A stretch of DNA of 64,000 nt, from contig JAIKXM010000026.1 in NCBI GenBank assembly GCA_024684085.1, forward strand, positions 1-64,000, in the 5' to 3' direction. The translations under genes and the position numbers were made by a program. Below, piece by piece: positions 24,751 to 33,770 of the stretch (position 1 is its first letter; each line of letters opens with the position of its first letter). The notes under the pieces were generated by a model. That model had not been told where the DNA came from and ran no database searches. It saw nothing but the letters and a program-made list of their open reading frames with translations. The DNA is from Lachnospiraceae bacterium (GTDB lineage Bacteria; Bacillota; Clostridia; Lachnospirales; Lachnospiraceae).

Positions 24751-24870
24751 GCAGAATAAGGCTGCAGAAAATAACGGCAACAGCCGGTGCCGGGGCGGAA
24801 TAAGGCTACAGGGAAGAACGGCAACAGCCGGTGCCGGAGCGGAATAAGAACACAAGTAAGAACGTTAAGC
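24751..24870 (+). repeat. 44-bp tandem repeat between cobT and cobU
   Basis: Period 44 with about 2.5 copies. Unit core GCGGAATAAGGCTACAGG then ACGGCAACAGCCGGTGCCG; copies start at 24751, 24795 and 24839 (partial). It fills most of the only long spacer in this part of the operon. Confidence 0.85.
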
Positions 24871-24881
24871 AGGATTGAAAA

Positions 24882-25424
24882 ATGATCACACTGATAATCG
24901 GAGGAAGCGGAAGCGGTAAATCGGCTTACGCAGAAGAATATATATGTAAAAAAGCCGGAGACTGCAGGAAATATTATCTTGCCACTATGCAGGTGTATGA
25001 CGATGAAGGCCGGAAAAAGGTTGAGAAGCATCGTCAGCAAAGGCAGGGAAAAGGTTTTCATACGATTGAAATGCCTCGAAATGTGGAAAAGACTGTAAAA
25101 GTAATAAAAAGTGACACAAATGTCAATAAAAACATGGTATTATTGGAATGTATCTCAAATTTGACAGCCAATGAGATGTTTACGGATCAAGGGACATCAG
25201 ACTGTGAGACGGTATCCGATAAGATCATAGAGGGTATCGTCAGTCTTAACGATTCGGTTGATGAGCTCGTCATAGTGACCAATAATGTCTTCGAAGACGG
25301 AGATGACTATGAAGAAGGTACCATGGAATATCTGAGAGCCCTGGGCAGGATCAATGAAAGACTTGCATCAATGGCAGACAGGGTCGTGGAGATCGTGGCG
25401 GGAATACCCGTAGAGGTTAAGTGA
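24882..25424 (+). CDS. cobU: adenosylcobinamide kinase / guanylyltransferase
   Basis: A 180-aa bifunctional CobU, which phosphorylates adenosylcobinamide and then transfers GMP. P-loop GGSGSGKS (residues 7-14), the guanylylated histidine region EKHRQQRQGKGF (around residue 48), VLLECISNLTANEMF and the C-terminal VVEIVAGIPVEVK. Length and motifs are normal. It is followed after 1 nt by cobS. Confidence 0.94.
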   Translation: MITLIIGGSGSGKSAYAEEYICKKAGDCRKYYLATMQVYDDEGRKKVEKHRQQRQGKGFHTIEMPRNVEKTVKVIKSDTNVNKNMVLLECISNLTANEMFTDQGTSDCETVSDKIIEGIVSLNDSVDELVIVTNNVFEDGDDYEEGTMEYLRALGRINERLASMADRVVEIVAGIPVEVK

Positions 25425-25425
25425 G

Positions 25426-26193
25426 ATGCGTATTATAAAGGGGTTAATAATTGCTTTTTCAATGTATTCAAGGATTCCCATGCCGCATTTTAAATGGGAT
25501 GAAGATGATATGCGCTATATGCTCTGCTTTTTTCCATGGGTAGGAGCTGTGATCGGCGCACTCGTCTGGGCATGGAAGCTGTTATGTGATATGCGTGGCG
25601 TGAATCTTCTGTGTTATACACTGATAGGCATGGCTGTTCCTGTTATGATCACGGGCGGTATGCATATAGACGGGTATATGGATACGATGGATGCTTTCCG
25701 ATCTTACAGACCGGCAGAGAAAAAGCTTGAGATAATGAAAGATCCGCATATAGGTGCATTTGCGGTTATCATGCTCGCACTTTACGGATCAATATATGCG
25801 GGAGCGTATTCCGCGATATCGGACAATAAGCTTGTCGGGATATATGCGGTGAGCTTCGTTCTTGCAAGATCCTTAAGCGGGATCGCTGTAGTTACCTTTA
25901 AGCCGGCCAAGGCTGAAGGGATGCTCTTTGAGTGTGCGGGAAGTTCGCACAAAAGAGCAGTGCTGTGCAGTCTGATAATACAGGCGCTTGCATGCACGGG
26001 AATAATGATATGGCTTGACCCGATGGCGGGTATCACAGCCGTATGTGTGTCACTATTGTCAATCTTTTGGTATCATCATAATTGCTATAAGAATATAGGC
26101 GGGATTACGGGGGATACTGCCGGTTACTTCGTGCTTATGTGCGAGGAAGCTGTTCTTGTTGCTCTAATGATAATAAATATATGGGAATCATAG
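25426..26193 (+). CDS. cobS: adenosylcobinamide-GDP ribazoletransferase
   Basis: A 255-aa integral membrane cobalamin synthase joining adenosylcobinamide-GDP to alpha-ribazole (phosphate). Family motifs: SMYSRIPMPHFKW near the N-terminus, FFPWVGAVIG, and the acidic MHIDGYMDTMDAF. Several hydrophobic segments follow. The order cobT-cobU-cobS is the classic nucleotide loop assembly set. Confidence 0.95.
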   Translation: MRIIKGLIIAFSMYSRIPMPHFKWDEDDMRYMLCFFPWVGAVIGALVWAWKLLCDMRGVNLLCYTLIGMAVPVMITGGMHIDGYMDTMDAFRSYRPAEKKLEIMKDPHIGAFAVIMLALYGSIYAGAYSAISDNKLVGIYAVSFVLARSLSGIAVVTFKPAKAEGMLFECAGSSHKRAVLCSLIIQALACTGIMIWLDPMAGITAVCVSLLSIFWYHHNCYKNIGGITGDTAGYFVLMCEEAVLVALMIINIWES

Positions 26194-26201
26194 GGGGTTG
26201 T

Positions 26202-26597
26202 ATGAGACTGGTAGTTGGTGGATATGCACAGGGGAAGCTACATGCGGTTACACGCAGACTCGCAGATGATCAATATGAGATCTTTGACGGTATATTGCCT
26301 GATGAGGAAGTGACGACCAGGCTTGAAGATGACACGATCGTCATAATCTATAATCTTCATCGGTGGGTTAGGGAGCGGATTAAGCAAAATGCATCTCCCG
26401 AAGAAGAGATAGCTGAGTTTGTTGAAAAAGAGAATAACTGCATAATTATCAGCAACGAGACCGGTAACGGTATCGTTCCCAAGGATGCTTTTGAGAGAGA
26501 GTACAGGGAGAGAACAGGTAAGATTCTGGTAAGTCTGGCAGAAGAAGCAGATGAGGTTTGGCGTATTATATGCGGTATTCCACAGAAGATAAAATAA
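26202..26597 (+). CDS. short CobU-like protein
   Basis: 131 aa from ATG 26202 (MRLVVGGYAQGK) with AGGGGG upstream; the track start at 26139 lies in cobS. GGYAQGK resembles a P-loop lacking the usual GxGKS spacing, and ISNETGNGIVPKDAFEREY plus AEEADEVWRIICGIPQKIK mirror the C-terminal half of CobU. The guanylylation-histidine region is not obvious. I recall such short CobU-like genes in clostridial B12 operons; their role is not established. It sits between cobS and cobC, and a full cobU is also present, so this is a diverged paralogue rather than the sole enzyme. Confidence 0.75.
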   Translation: MRLVVGGYAQGKLHAVTRRLADDQYEIFDGILPDEEVTTRLEDDTIVIIYNLHRWVRERIKQNASPEEEIAEFVEKENNCIIISNETGNGIVPKDAFEREYRERTGKILVSLAEEADEVWRIICGIPQKIK

Positions 26598-27199
26598 GAC
26601 TGATATTGGTGAGGCACGGTGCAGTCCGTGCCAATCTTGAGCATCGTTACATCGGTAAGACGGATGACAGTCTTGCCGATGAAGGTGTCAGTAAGTTAAT
26701 GGAAGGTGTATCGGCGGGTATCTATCCTTCGGCGGATCTTGTGTTCACATCTCCCATGAAGAGATGTATTGAGACTGCGGGGATCATATATCCTGATAAG
26801 ACACCCGTGATCATACCGGAATGGAGTGAGATAGATTTCGGAAGGTTCGAGGGCAAGGATCATAACGAACTGAAAAATGACCGGGATTATCAGGCTTGGA
26901 TAGACAGTAACGGACGCTTGCCTTTTCCGGACGGAGAAGACAGGGGTACATATATAAAGAGATGCATCGGGGGCTTCGAACGTATGTCGAACAGCCTTGG
27001 CGGTGATCTGAAAAGTGTGGCGATGATAGTGCACGGCGGTACGATAATGTCACTGCTCTCTACGCTGTACGGCGGAGATTATTATGATTATCTTACCCCG
27101 AACGGAGAGGGCTATACATGCACGCTTACCGTACAAAACGGCAGTTTTATCATAAGTGATGTTGATCGTCTCGGTTTGATGCCATGCATCAATGTGTAA
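26570..27199 (+). CDS. cobC: alpha-ribazole phosphatase-like histidine phosphatase
   Basis: About 209 aa from ATG 26570 (MRYSTEDKIR); the track TTG is too close to the GAGG. Histidine phosphatase core: LVRHGAVRANLEHRYIG (phosphohistidine RHG), SPMKRCIETA, EIDFGRFEGK and MIVHGGTIMSLL. In this operon the expected substrate is alpha-ribazole 5'-phosphate or adenosylcobalamin 5'-phosphate. It overlaps the CobU-like gene by 28 nt. Confidence 0.88.
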   Translation: MRYSTEDKIRLILVRHGAVRANLEHRYIGKTDDSLADEGVSKLMEGVSAGIYPSADLVFTSPMKRCIETAGIIYPDKTPVIIPEWSEIDFGRFEGKDHNELKNDRDYQAWIDSNGRLPFPDGEDRGTYIKRCIGGFERMSNSLGGDLKSVAMIVHGGTIMSLLSTLYGGDYYDYLTPNGEGYTCTLTVQNGSFIISDVDRLGLMPCINV

Positions 27200-27235
27200 G
27201 GGCAGGATTTTTTCTGTTTGAATTTGGGGAATAAT

Positions 27236-28216
27236 ATGAAATACCATGTATTGGCTTTTGTGATAGGCTTCATACTGGATATGATATTGGGCGATCCTTA
27301 TGTATTGCCGCATCCGATCAGGTTGATCGGAAGACTGATATCCGGACTTGAGGGCTTATTACTTAAGGAAGAATATGATGACAGGAAGAAAAGAGTAAGG
27401 GGTATGATCCTTGCAGTTACGGTTGTTCTATGCACTTTAGCTGTGTCGGGAGTCAGTCTCCTTATTTTTTACCATATCAATAAATATGTCGGAATGGCAG
27501 CAGAGGCTGTTATGACGTATCAGATACTTGCAACGAAGTGTCTGAAGGTTGAGAGTATGAAGGTGTATGGATGCCTTACTTCGGATAAACCGGAAGAAGA
27601 GAGACTTGCGGATGCGAGAAAGGCTGTGTCGATGATCGTTGGGAGAGATACCGATGTTCTTGATCGGGAAGGCGTGATTAAGGCGGCTGTCGAGACGGTA
27701 GCGGAGAATGCATCTGACGGCAGTATCGCACCTATGCTGTATACGGCTTTGGGCGGGCCTGTTTTGGGATTCTGCTATAAAGCGATAAATACGATGGATT
27801 CGATGATCGGTTATAAGAATGAAAGGTATCTGTATTTCGGAAGAACGGCCGCTCATCTTGATGATATAGTGAATTTCGTGCCGGCAAGGATAAGTGCATG
27901 TCTAATGATCATTGCGGCCTTCATAGGCGGAAAAGATCTGGATGGCAGGCAGGCGGTGAGAATATTCAAGAGGGATCGCATGAAGCATGCAAGTCCCAAT
28001 TCTGCGCAGACCGAATCGGTATGTGCCGGAGCACTTGGTGTTAGGCTCGCGGGAGATGCCGTTTACTTCGGTAAGCGGGTTGAGAAGCCTTACATCGGAG
28101 ATGATCTTAGGAAAATAGAGGTCGATGATATAAGGCGGGCAAACCGACTTTTATATCTTAGCGCATGGATCTGTACGATTATCTGTACAGTTATCATGTT
28201 AGTATTTTGCCTATAG
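27236..28216 (+). CDS. cbiB: adenosylcobinamide-phosphate synthase
   Basis: 326-aa membrane protein CbiB/CobD, which attaches aminopropanol phosphate to adenosylcobyric acid. ATG 27236 has GGGGA upstream. Motifs: GFILDMILGDPYVLPHPIRLIG, AVETVAENASDGSIAPMLY, YKAINTMDSMIGYKNERYLYFGRTAA and KHASPNSAQTES. Several hydrophobic helices are present. It is upstream of the decarboxylase that makes its substrate. Confidence 0.95.
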   Translation: MKYHVLAFVIGFILDMILGDPYVLPHPIRLIGRLISGLEGLLLKEEYDDRKKRVRGMILAVTVVLCTLAVSGVSLLIFYHINKYVGMAAEAVMTYQILATKCLKVESMKVYGCLTSDKPEEERLADARKAVSMIVGRDTDVLDREGVIKAAVETVAENASDGSIAPMLYTALGGPVLGFCYKAINTMDSMIGYKNERYLYFGRTAAHLDDIVNFVPARISACLMIIAAFIGGKDLDGRQAVRIFKRDRMKHASPNSAQTESVCAGALGVRLAGDAVYFGKRVEKPYIGDDLRKIEVDDIRRANRLLYLSAWICTIICTVIMLVFCL

Positions 28217-28291
28217 ACAAGTGGGTAAGCAGATAAGCCGATAAGCAGGTTGTTGTATGAGTGAAAGTTATGTGAAAGGGGGATGAGGACG

Positions 28292-29317
28292 ATGGGAATC
28301 CATGGAGGCGATATCATTGGCAGGAATATCGATATGGACTTTTCGGTCAATCTTAATCCTCTGGGCATGCCTGAGGCTCTTAGGCAGGCACTTACGGATG
28401 CCGTGGATAAGTGCTGTATTTATCCCGATATCAGCTCAAGTTTTCTTCGTCGGAAAACGGCACTCCGCCGGGATCTTGCCGAAGAGGATGTTCTTGCAGG
28501 AAGCGGAGCATCGGAGATCTTAATGGCTATCGTTCATGCCATTCATCCGGCTAAGGTGCTTATACCCGTTCCTTCTTTCTATGGGTATGAATATGTAGCC
28601 GATGCCGCAGGGGCTGATAAGATATTCCATGTAATGAAGGCGGATGAATATGAACCTGATGAGGGACTTATGGATTCCATAAGCGATGATGTGGATCTTA
28701 TCTTTTTGGCTAATCCCAATAATCCTACGGGTAAGCTGATCGACAGGAGTTATATGATAGATCTTCTTAAGAAGTGTCGTGATAAGAAGATAAGGGTTGT
28801 ACTGGATGAGTGCTTCATCGATTTCTGCGGTGAAGATCATTCCATGACAGATCTTGTCAGGGAATATGATAATCTTCTGGTCGTACGCGCCTACACCAAG
28901 ATCTTCGCGATCCCCGGAGTAAGGCTTGGCTTCTTAATATGTACGGACAGAGAGCTGAATAAACAGATAGCGAAACAGTTGCCCGAATGGAATGTGTCGA
29001 CCTTCGCTCAGGCGGCAGGAGTAGTATGTGCAGATGAGCAGGGGTATATATTCAAGACTGTTGAATATGTTAAGAACGAACGAGAGTATATGTCGGGGCG
29101 TTTGCGTGAAATGGGAGTCTGGGTATGTTCCGGTGAGGCTGATTTTCTGCTGATAAAGTGTGATATCCCTTTATATGACCTGCTGCTTAAGAGAGGGATA
29201 CTGATACGGGATTGCGAGAATTACAGAGGACTTACCCGTGGGTACTATCGGATCGGGATAAGGACCCGTGAAGAGAATGACAGATTATTGAAAGTGATGG
29301 GTGAATATCTTGGCTGA
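28292..29317 (+). CDS. cobD: threonine-phosphate decarboxylase (PLP)
   Basis: 341 aa from ATG 28292 (MGIHGGDIIG), nine bases after AAAGGGGG; the track start at 28283 is too close. It is a fold-type I PLP enzyme related to HisC that makes (R)-1-amino-2-propanol phosphate. It has MDFSVNLNPLGMP, FLANPNNPTGK, VLDECFIDF and the lysine in AYTKIFAIPGVRLGF. HisC-like aminotransferases share these motifs, but the N-terminus and neighbours support CobD. It overlaps cbiC. Confidence 0.92.
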   Translation: MGIHGGDIIGRNIDMDFSVNLNPLGMPEALRQALTDAVDKCCIYPDISSSFLRRKTALRRDLAEEDVLAGSGASEILMAIVHAIHPAKVLIPVPSFYGYEYVADAAGADKIFHVMKADEYEPDEGLMDSISDDVDLIFLANPNNPTGKLIDRSYMIDLLKKCRDKKIRVVLDECFIDFCGEDHSMTDLVREYDNLLVVRAYTKIFAIPGVRLGFLICTDRELNKQIAKQLPEWNVSTFAQAAGVVCADEQGYIFKTVEYVKNEREYMSGRLREMGVWVCSGEADFLLIKCDIPLYDLLLKRGILIRDCENYRGLTRGYYRIGIRTREENDRLLKVMGEYLG

Positions 29318-29942
29318 ACATGAATGTCTGAGACCTGAAGAGATCGAGAAGAGAAGCTTCGAGATCATAACCGAAGAACTGAATAGGCTTAAGATCAGCC
29401 TGCCTGAGGAAGAGGCTCCTGTCACAAAACGAGTGATACATACGAGTGCTGACTTTGATTATGTCGAGACTCTTAAGTATTCTGAGAATGCAGTTAAGAT
29501 AGCAAGGGAGCTTATCGCAAACGGAGCGGATATAGTCACGGATACCAATATGGCACTGGCGGGTATCAATAAGAAGAGGCTGGCGCGTTACGGTGGTAAG
29601 GTTCACTGCTTCATGGCGGATGAAGATGTTGCCAAAGAGGCCGCTTCAAGAGGGGTCACAAGAGCTACTGTGAGCATGGAAAAAGCGATGGCGATTAAAG
29701 TGCCGGTTATTTTTGCGATAGGGAATGCTCCGACGGCTCTTATCAGACTGAATGAGATGATAGGATCGGGCGAATGGAGGCCGGCGTTTATAATAGGGGT
29801 TCCGGTCGGATTCGTTAATGTGGAGTACGCCAAGGAACTCATCATGAAGACAGATGTTCCGTATATCGTGAATGCGGGCAGGAAGGGCGGCAGTAATATC
29901 GCCGCTGCCATCTGCAATGCCCTGATATATGGCATGGAGTGA
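29301..29942 (+). CDS. cbiC: cobalt-precorrin-8 methylmutase
   Basis: A 213-aa CbiC moving the methyl group from C-11 to C-12. The catalytic histidine is in KRVIHTSADFDY; TDTNMALAGI and AIGNAPTAL and the C-terminal NAGRKGGSNIAAAICNAL are conserved. The start is GTG 29301 or TTG 29310; neither is clearly better. It overlaps the end of cobD. Confidence 0.94.
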   Translation: MNILAEHECLRPEEIEKRSFEIITEELNRLKISLPEEEAPVTKRVIHTSADFDYVETLKYSENAVKIARELIANGADIVTDTNMALAGINKKRLARYGGKVHCFMADEDVAKEAASRGVTRATVSMEKAMAIKVPVIFAIGNAPTALIRLNEMIGSGEWRPAFIIGVPVGFVNVEYAKELIMKTDVPYIVNAGRKGGSNIAAAICNALIYGME

Positions 29943-30039
29943 TCGTGAGAGGCGTCGCTATGTAATGTATGAGACAGTAAAAACGGTATGTTATGAGGAT
30001 TACAGGCTTCACTGTGAAGATTGGGAGTTATGACTTGGG

Positions 30040-31197
30040 ATGAGATATGGATTCACGACCGGAAGTTGTGCTGCGGCTGCTGCCAAGGCGGCGGCATATA
30101 TGCTTCTTACCGGAACGAATAAGGAAGAGATAAGTATAGAGACACCTAACGGGATCTTATATAAGACTAAGATCCACGATATATGTAAGAGTGGTATGGA
30201 AGTAAGTTGTGCCGTGGAGAAGGACGGAGGGGACGATCCCGATGTTACGACCGGTGCGATGATATGTGCGACTGTTTCGATAGTTGAAGACGAAGCAGGC
30301 GCTGCGGGCACGGATGGAGATGCCGATAAGAATACAAGTACCGGCAGGATAGTGATAGACGGCGGTGCCGGTGTCGGAAGGGTGACAAGACCGGGGCTTG
30401 ATCAGCCTGTAGGCAATGCCGCCATCAATCATGTTCCGCGAGAGATGATCGAGAGGGAAGTAAGACAGGTCTGCGAACTTACCGATTACAGAGGAGATCT
30501 TAAGGTTGTGATATCCGTTCCCGAAGGTGAGGCGATTGCTGAGAAGACCTTTAATCAGCGATTGGGAATAACCGGAGGCATCTCTATCTTAGGCACAAGC
30601 GGGATAGTGGAACCCATGAGTACAAGAGCCATTCTTGATACCATTAAGGTGGAACTCAGTCAGCGTAAGGCGCTGGGGTATGATCATGTAGTGATCTCTC
30701 CCGGTAATTACGGTCGTGATCATATGCAGAAGACATACGGTTACGATCTGGACAGAAGTGTGAAGTGCAGCAATTTTATCGGAGATACTCTGGATATGGC
30801 TGTGGAGATAGGCTTTGGCAGGCTGTTGTTGACAGGCCATATCGGGAAGCTCATTAAGGTTGTGGGCGGTATGATGAATACACATTCCGCGGAAGGCGAT
30901 TGCAGAATGGAGATACTTGCCGCTCTGTCGGTAAGAGCAGGAATTGACATAGATAAGATCAGGGCGATACTTGACTGTCTGACAACCGAAGAAGCTCTGC
31001 GGATCATACGCGATGAAGGCAGGTTAAAGACAGTAATGGATATGGCGATGGATAAGATCTGTTATTATCTTGATAAGAGAGTGAAAGGTAGACTTCAGAT
31101 CGATTGCATCATGTATTCCAATGAATTTGGAGAACTGGCGGTAAGCAAGGGGGTAGAGGAATGGTCAATTTTGTTGGCGCAGGAACAGGAGCTGTAG
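30040..31197 (+). CDS. cbiD: cobalt-precorrin-5B C1-methyltransferase
   Basis: A 385-aa CbiD catalysing the C-1 methylation of the anaerobic pathway. Motifs: RYGFTTGSCAAAAAKAA at the N-terminus, DGGDDPDVTTGA, GAGVGRVTRPGL and AAINHVPREMI. A short insertion rich in Gly, Ala and Asp (around residues 86-100) is an oddity. ATG 30040. It overlaps cbiF by 37 nt. Confidence 0.96.
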   Translation: MRYGFTTGSCAAAAAKAAAYMLLTGTNKEEISIETPNGILYKTKIHDICKSGMEVSCAVEKDGGDDPDVTTGAMICATVSIVEDEAGAAGTDGDADKNTSTGRIVIDGGAGVGRVTRPGLDQPVGNAAINHVPREMIEREVRQVCELTDYRGDLKVVISVPEGEAIAEKTFNQRLGITGGISILGTSGIVEPMSTRAILDTIKVELSQRKALGYDHVVISPGNYGRDHMQKTYGYDLDRSVKCSNFIGDTLDMAVEIGFGRLLLTGHIGKLIKVVGGMMNTHSAEGDCRMEILAALSVRAGIDIDKIRAILDCLTTEEALRIIRDEGRLKTVMDMAMDKICYYLDKRVKGRLQIDCIMYSNEFGELAVSKGVEEWSILLAQEQEL

Positions 31198-31925
31198 ATC
31201 TTATCACCGTAAGAGGTAAGGATCTTCTTGAAAAAGCAGATGTGGTTATATATGCAGGCTCGCTTGTTAATCCCGAACTCCTCCGGTTCGCAAAAAAGGA
31301 ATGTGAGATCCATAACAGTGCTTTACTAACCCTTGATGAAGTGATCGATATTATCAGGAAGGCCGAGTCAGAAGGGAAGAATACGGTCAGACTGCATACG
31401 GGAGACCCAAGTGTCTACGGTGCGGTAAGAGAGCAGATGGATATATTGGATGAACTTGGGATAGAGTATGAGAGTTGCCCGGGGGTGAGTGCGTGCTTCG
31501 GGGCGGCTGCGTCGCTTAACCTTGAGTATACTCTGCCCGATATATCTCAGACGCTTATCATCACAAGGATGGAAGGAAGAACTCCGGTTCCCGCAAAAGA
31601 GAGTATTGAGAGTCTTGCCTCACACAGGGCGTCGATGTGCATATATTTAAGTACAGGGATGCTCGAAGAATTGAGCAGGCGTCTTATCGCAGGCGGGTAT
31701 GATAAGGAAACTCCGGCTGCGCTGTGTTATAAGGCGACTTGGCCCGAGGAGGAATCTTATATCTGTACTGTAGGAACTATTGCAGATACCGCTAAAGAGC
31801 ACGGGATCAGCAAAACGGCTCTGGTGGTCGTGGGAGATGTTATTGCGCATAACGGTTATCAGAGATCAAGACTGTATGCACCGGATTTTTCAACGGAGTA
31901 CAGGCAGGGGATAACGGACAGATGA
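31161..31925 (+). CDS. cbiF: cobalt-precorrin-4 C11-methyltransferase
   Basis: A 254-aa class III SAM methyltransferase (CobM/CbiF). It has VNFVGAGTGAVDLITVRG at the N-terminus, YAGSLVNPELL, RLHTGDPSVYGAVREQMD, CPGVSACFGAAA and YKATWPEEESY. It is translationally coupled with cbiD upstream and cbiG downstream (ATGA-type overlap). Confidence 0.96.
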   Translation: MVNFVGAGTGAVDLITVRGKDLLEKADVVIYAGSLVNPELLRFAKKECEIHNSALLTLDEVIDIIRKAESEGKNTVRLHTGDPSVYGAVREQMDILDELGIEYESCPGVSACFGAAASLNLEYTLPDISQTLIITRMEGRTPVPAKESIESLASHRASMCIYLSTGMLEELSRRLIAGGYDKETPAALCYKATWPEEESYICTVGTIADTAKEHGISKTALVVVGDVIAHNGYQRSRLYAPDFSTEYRQGITDR

Positions 31926-33016
31926 ACCTAAGTATTATCAGTTTTACGGAAAAAGGAAGGCGGCTCTCTGAGAGGACAGCCCATGAATACAGTAAGCACT
32001 CATGCGACCTGTCATCCTGTATGGAAGTGAAGCAGTTCGTGAAGAGTTCAAAGACTGCACCGGCTGAGGGACAGGAAGTATGGGACGACGATATCGCAAG
32101 CTGGGCGTACGGGCAGATGGAGGCAGGTAATATACTGTTGTTCATAGGAGCCTGCGGGATAGCGGTAAGAGCGATCGCGCCCTTTATTAAAGATAAGACT
32201 TCGGACAGTCCTGTTCTTGTCATGGATGAAGACGGTCGTTATATCATTCCCATTCTGTCGGGACATATCGGTGGTGCCAATGAGCTCGCTGTGACGATTG
32301 GCGCTTATATAGGAGCGATCCCGGTCATAACTACTGCGACGGATCTAAGGGGAAGTTTCGCTGTAGATATATTCGCTAAGCGAAACGGACTAAAGATATT
32401 CAATAAAGAAGGCATAGCCGCAGTATCGTCCAAGGTACTTGCGGGAGAAGCGATAACCATAAGTATTGACGGGGATAACAGTGGATGTATCGATCCGTTA
32501 ATGAAGAAAGAGACCGGTGATGACATCAGACTGATCCCATATCCGCCTGAGGATGAGGTTGATATACTGATCACCTCCGGGATCCCTAAGTGCAGTTACG
32601 GCATATGGCTCATCCCTTGTGAATATGTGATTGGAATGGGATGCAGGAAGGATAAAGATCCGGCGGAAGTCGAAGCCTTTATTGAGGAAATGCTTAATAA
32701 GTTCGGGATCCGTATGGATGCGGTATATGCCCTTGCGTCCATAGATAAGAAGAAGGACGAAGAGGCTTTTGTAAGTTGGAGCAGGAAGAATGATATCCCG
32801 TTTGTGACATATTCTGCCGGGAGACTCGGCAGTCTTACGGGGGACTTTAGATCATCCGAATTCGTGATGGAGCAGGTCGGAGTTGATAATGTGTGCGAGA
32901 GAGCAGCTCTGGCCGGTTGCGAAGGAAATGGAAGTATTTTTTGCAATAAGACAGCACGGGATGGGATGACGATAGCTATAGCTAAAAGAGAGTGGAGAGT
33001 TACATTTGATGAATAA
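31922..33016 (+). CDS. cbiG: cobalt-precorrin-5A hydrolase
   Basis: A 364-aa CbiG opening the delta-lactone and releasing acetaldehyde, a step found only in the anaerobic route. The central motif GACGIAVRAIAPFIKDK, the VLVMDEDGRYIIPILSGHIGGANELA segment and the C-terminal GMGCRKD domain are all visible, so the N-terminal, linker and C-terminal domains are complete. It overlaps cbiF and cbiH by a few bases. Confidence 0.95.
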   Translation: MNLSIISFTEKGRRLSERTAHEYSKHSCDLSSCMEVKQFVKSSKTAPAEGQEVWDDDIASWAYGQMEAGNILLFIGACGIAVRAIAPFIKDKTSDSPVLVMDEDGRYIIPILSGHIGGANELAVTIGAYIGAIPVITTATDLRGSFAVDIFAKRNGLKIFNKEGIAAVSSKVLAGEAITISIDGDNSGCIDPLMKKETGDDIRLIPYPPEDEVDILITSGIPKCSYGIWLIPCEYVIGMGCRKDKDPAEVEAFIEEMLNKFGIRMDAVYALASIDKKKDEEAFVSWSRKNDIPFVTYSAGRLGSLTGDFRSSEFVMEQVGVDNVCERAALAGCEGNGSIFCNKTARDGMTIAIAKREWRVTFDE

Positions 33017-33770
33017 CAGGATATATGTTGTCGGGATGGGACCCGGCAGAGAGGATATGATGACGGCGGAGGCTGTTTCCGCGCTTTCAGGCGCGGATGT
33101 TATCGTGGGTTACACCCTGTATGTCTCACTTCTGAGTGAGCGATTCGCGGATAAAGAGATTCTGTCTACACCCATGAAGCAGGAGACGGAGAGGTGCAGA
33201 CTCTGCTTCGAGGAAGCGGATAAGGGTAGAACAGTGGCGCTTATATGCAGCGGTGACGCCGGCGTATACGGACTTGCGTCGCTTATGCTTGAGATGGGCA
33301 AGGATCATCCTGAGACGGAGATCATCGTTATTCCCGGGATCACAGCGGCCGTCAGCGGAGCGGCAGTCCTTGGTGCGCCTCTTAATCATGACTTCTGTGT
33401 CATAAGTCTGAGCGATCTGTTGACGCCGTGGGAGAAGATCGAGAAGAGACTTGTGGCAGCAGCTGAAGGAGACTTCGCCATTGCAATCTATAATCCTTCG
33501 AGCCATAAACGCAAGGATCACTTGAGAAGAGCCTGCGACATCCTGCTTAAGACGATCGAGGGGGAACGTGCCTGCGGATATGTTGAGAACATCGGCAGGG
33601 AAGGAACGGTGGCCGTCACCTGCACGCTTAATGAATTAAGAGATTCCGAAGTCAATATGTTCACAACGGTCTTTATAGGTAATTCGGGATCGGAGATAAT
33701 TAACGGCAAGTTAGTAACTAAACGAGGTTATAAGATTGAAAAAGATACTGCTATTTGCGGGAACAACTGA
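33009..33770 (+). CDS. cbiH: cobalt-precorrin-3 C17-methyltransferase
   Basis: A 253-aa CbiH/CobJ, the ring-contraction methyltransferase. The start is ATG 33009, with GGAGAG nine bases upstream; the TTG at 33006 is less likely. Motifs: IYVVGMGPGREDMMT, GYTLYVSLL, ICSGDAGVYGLASLM, VIPGITAAVSGAA and IYNPSSHKRKDHL. It overlaps the next gene by 35 nt. Confidence 0.95.
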   Translation: MNNRIYVVGMGPGREDMMTAEAVSALSGADVIVGYTLYVSLLSERFADKEILSTPMKQETERCRLCFEEADKGRTVALICSGDAGVYGLASLMLEMGKDHPETEIIVIPGITAAVSGAAVLGAPLNHDFCVISLSDLLTPWEKIEKRLVAAAEGDFAIAIYNPSSHKRKDHLRRACDILLKTIEGERACGYVENIGREGTVAVTCTLNELRDSEVNMFTTVFIGNSGSEIINGKLVTKRGYKIEKDTAICGNN

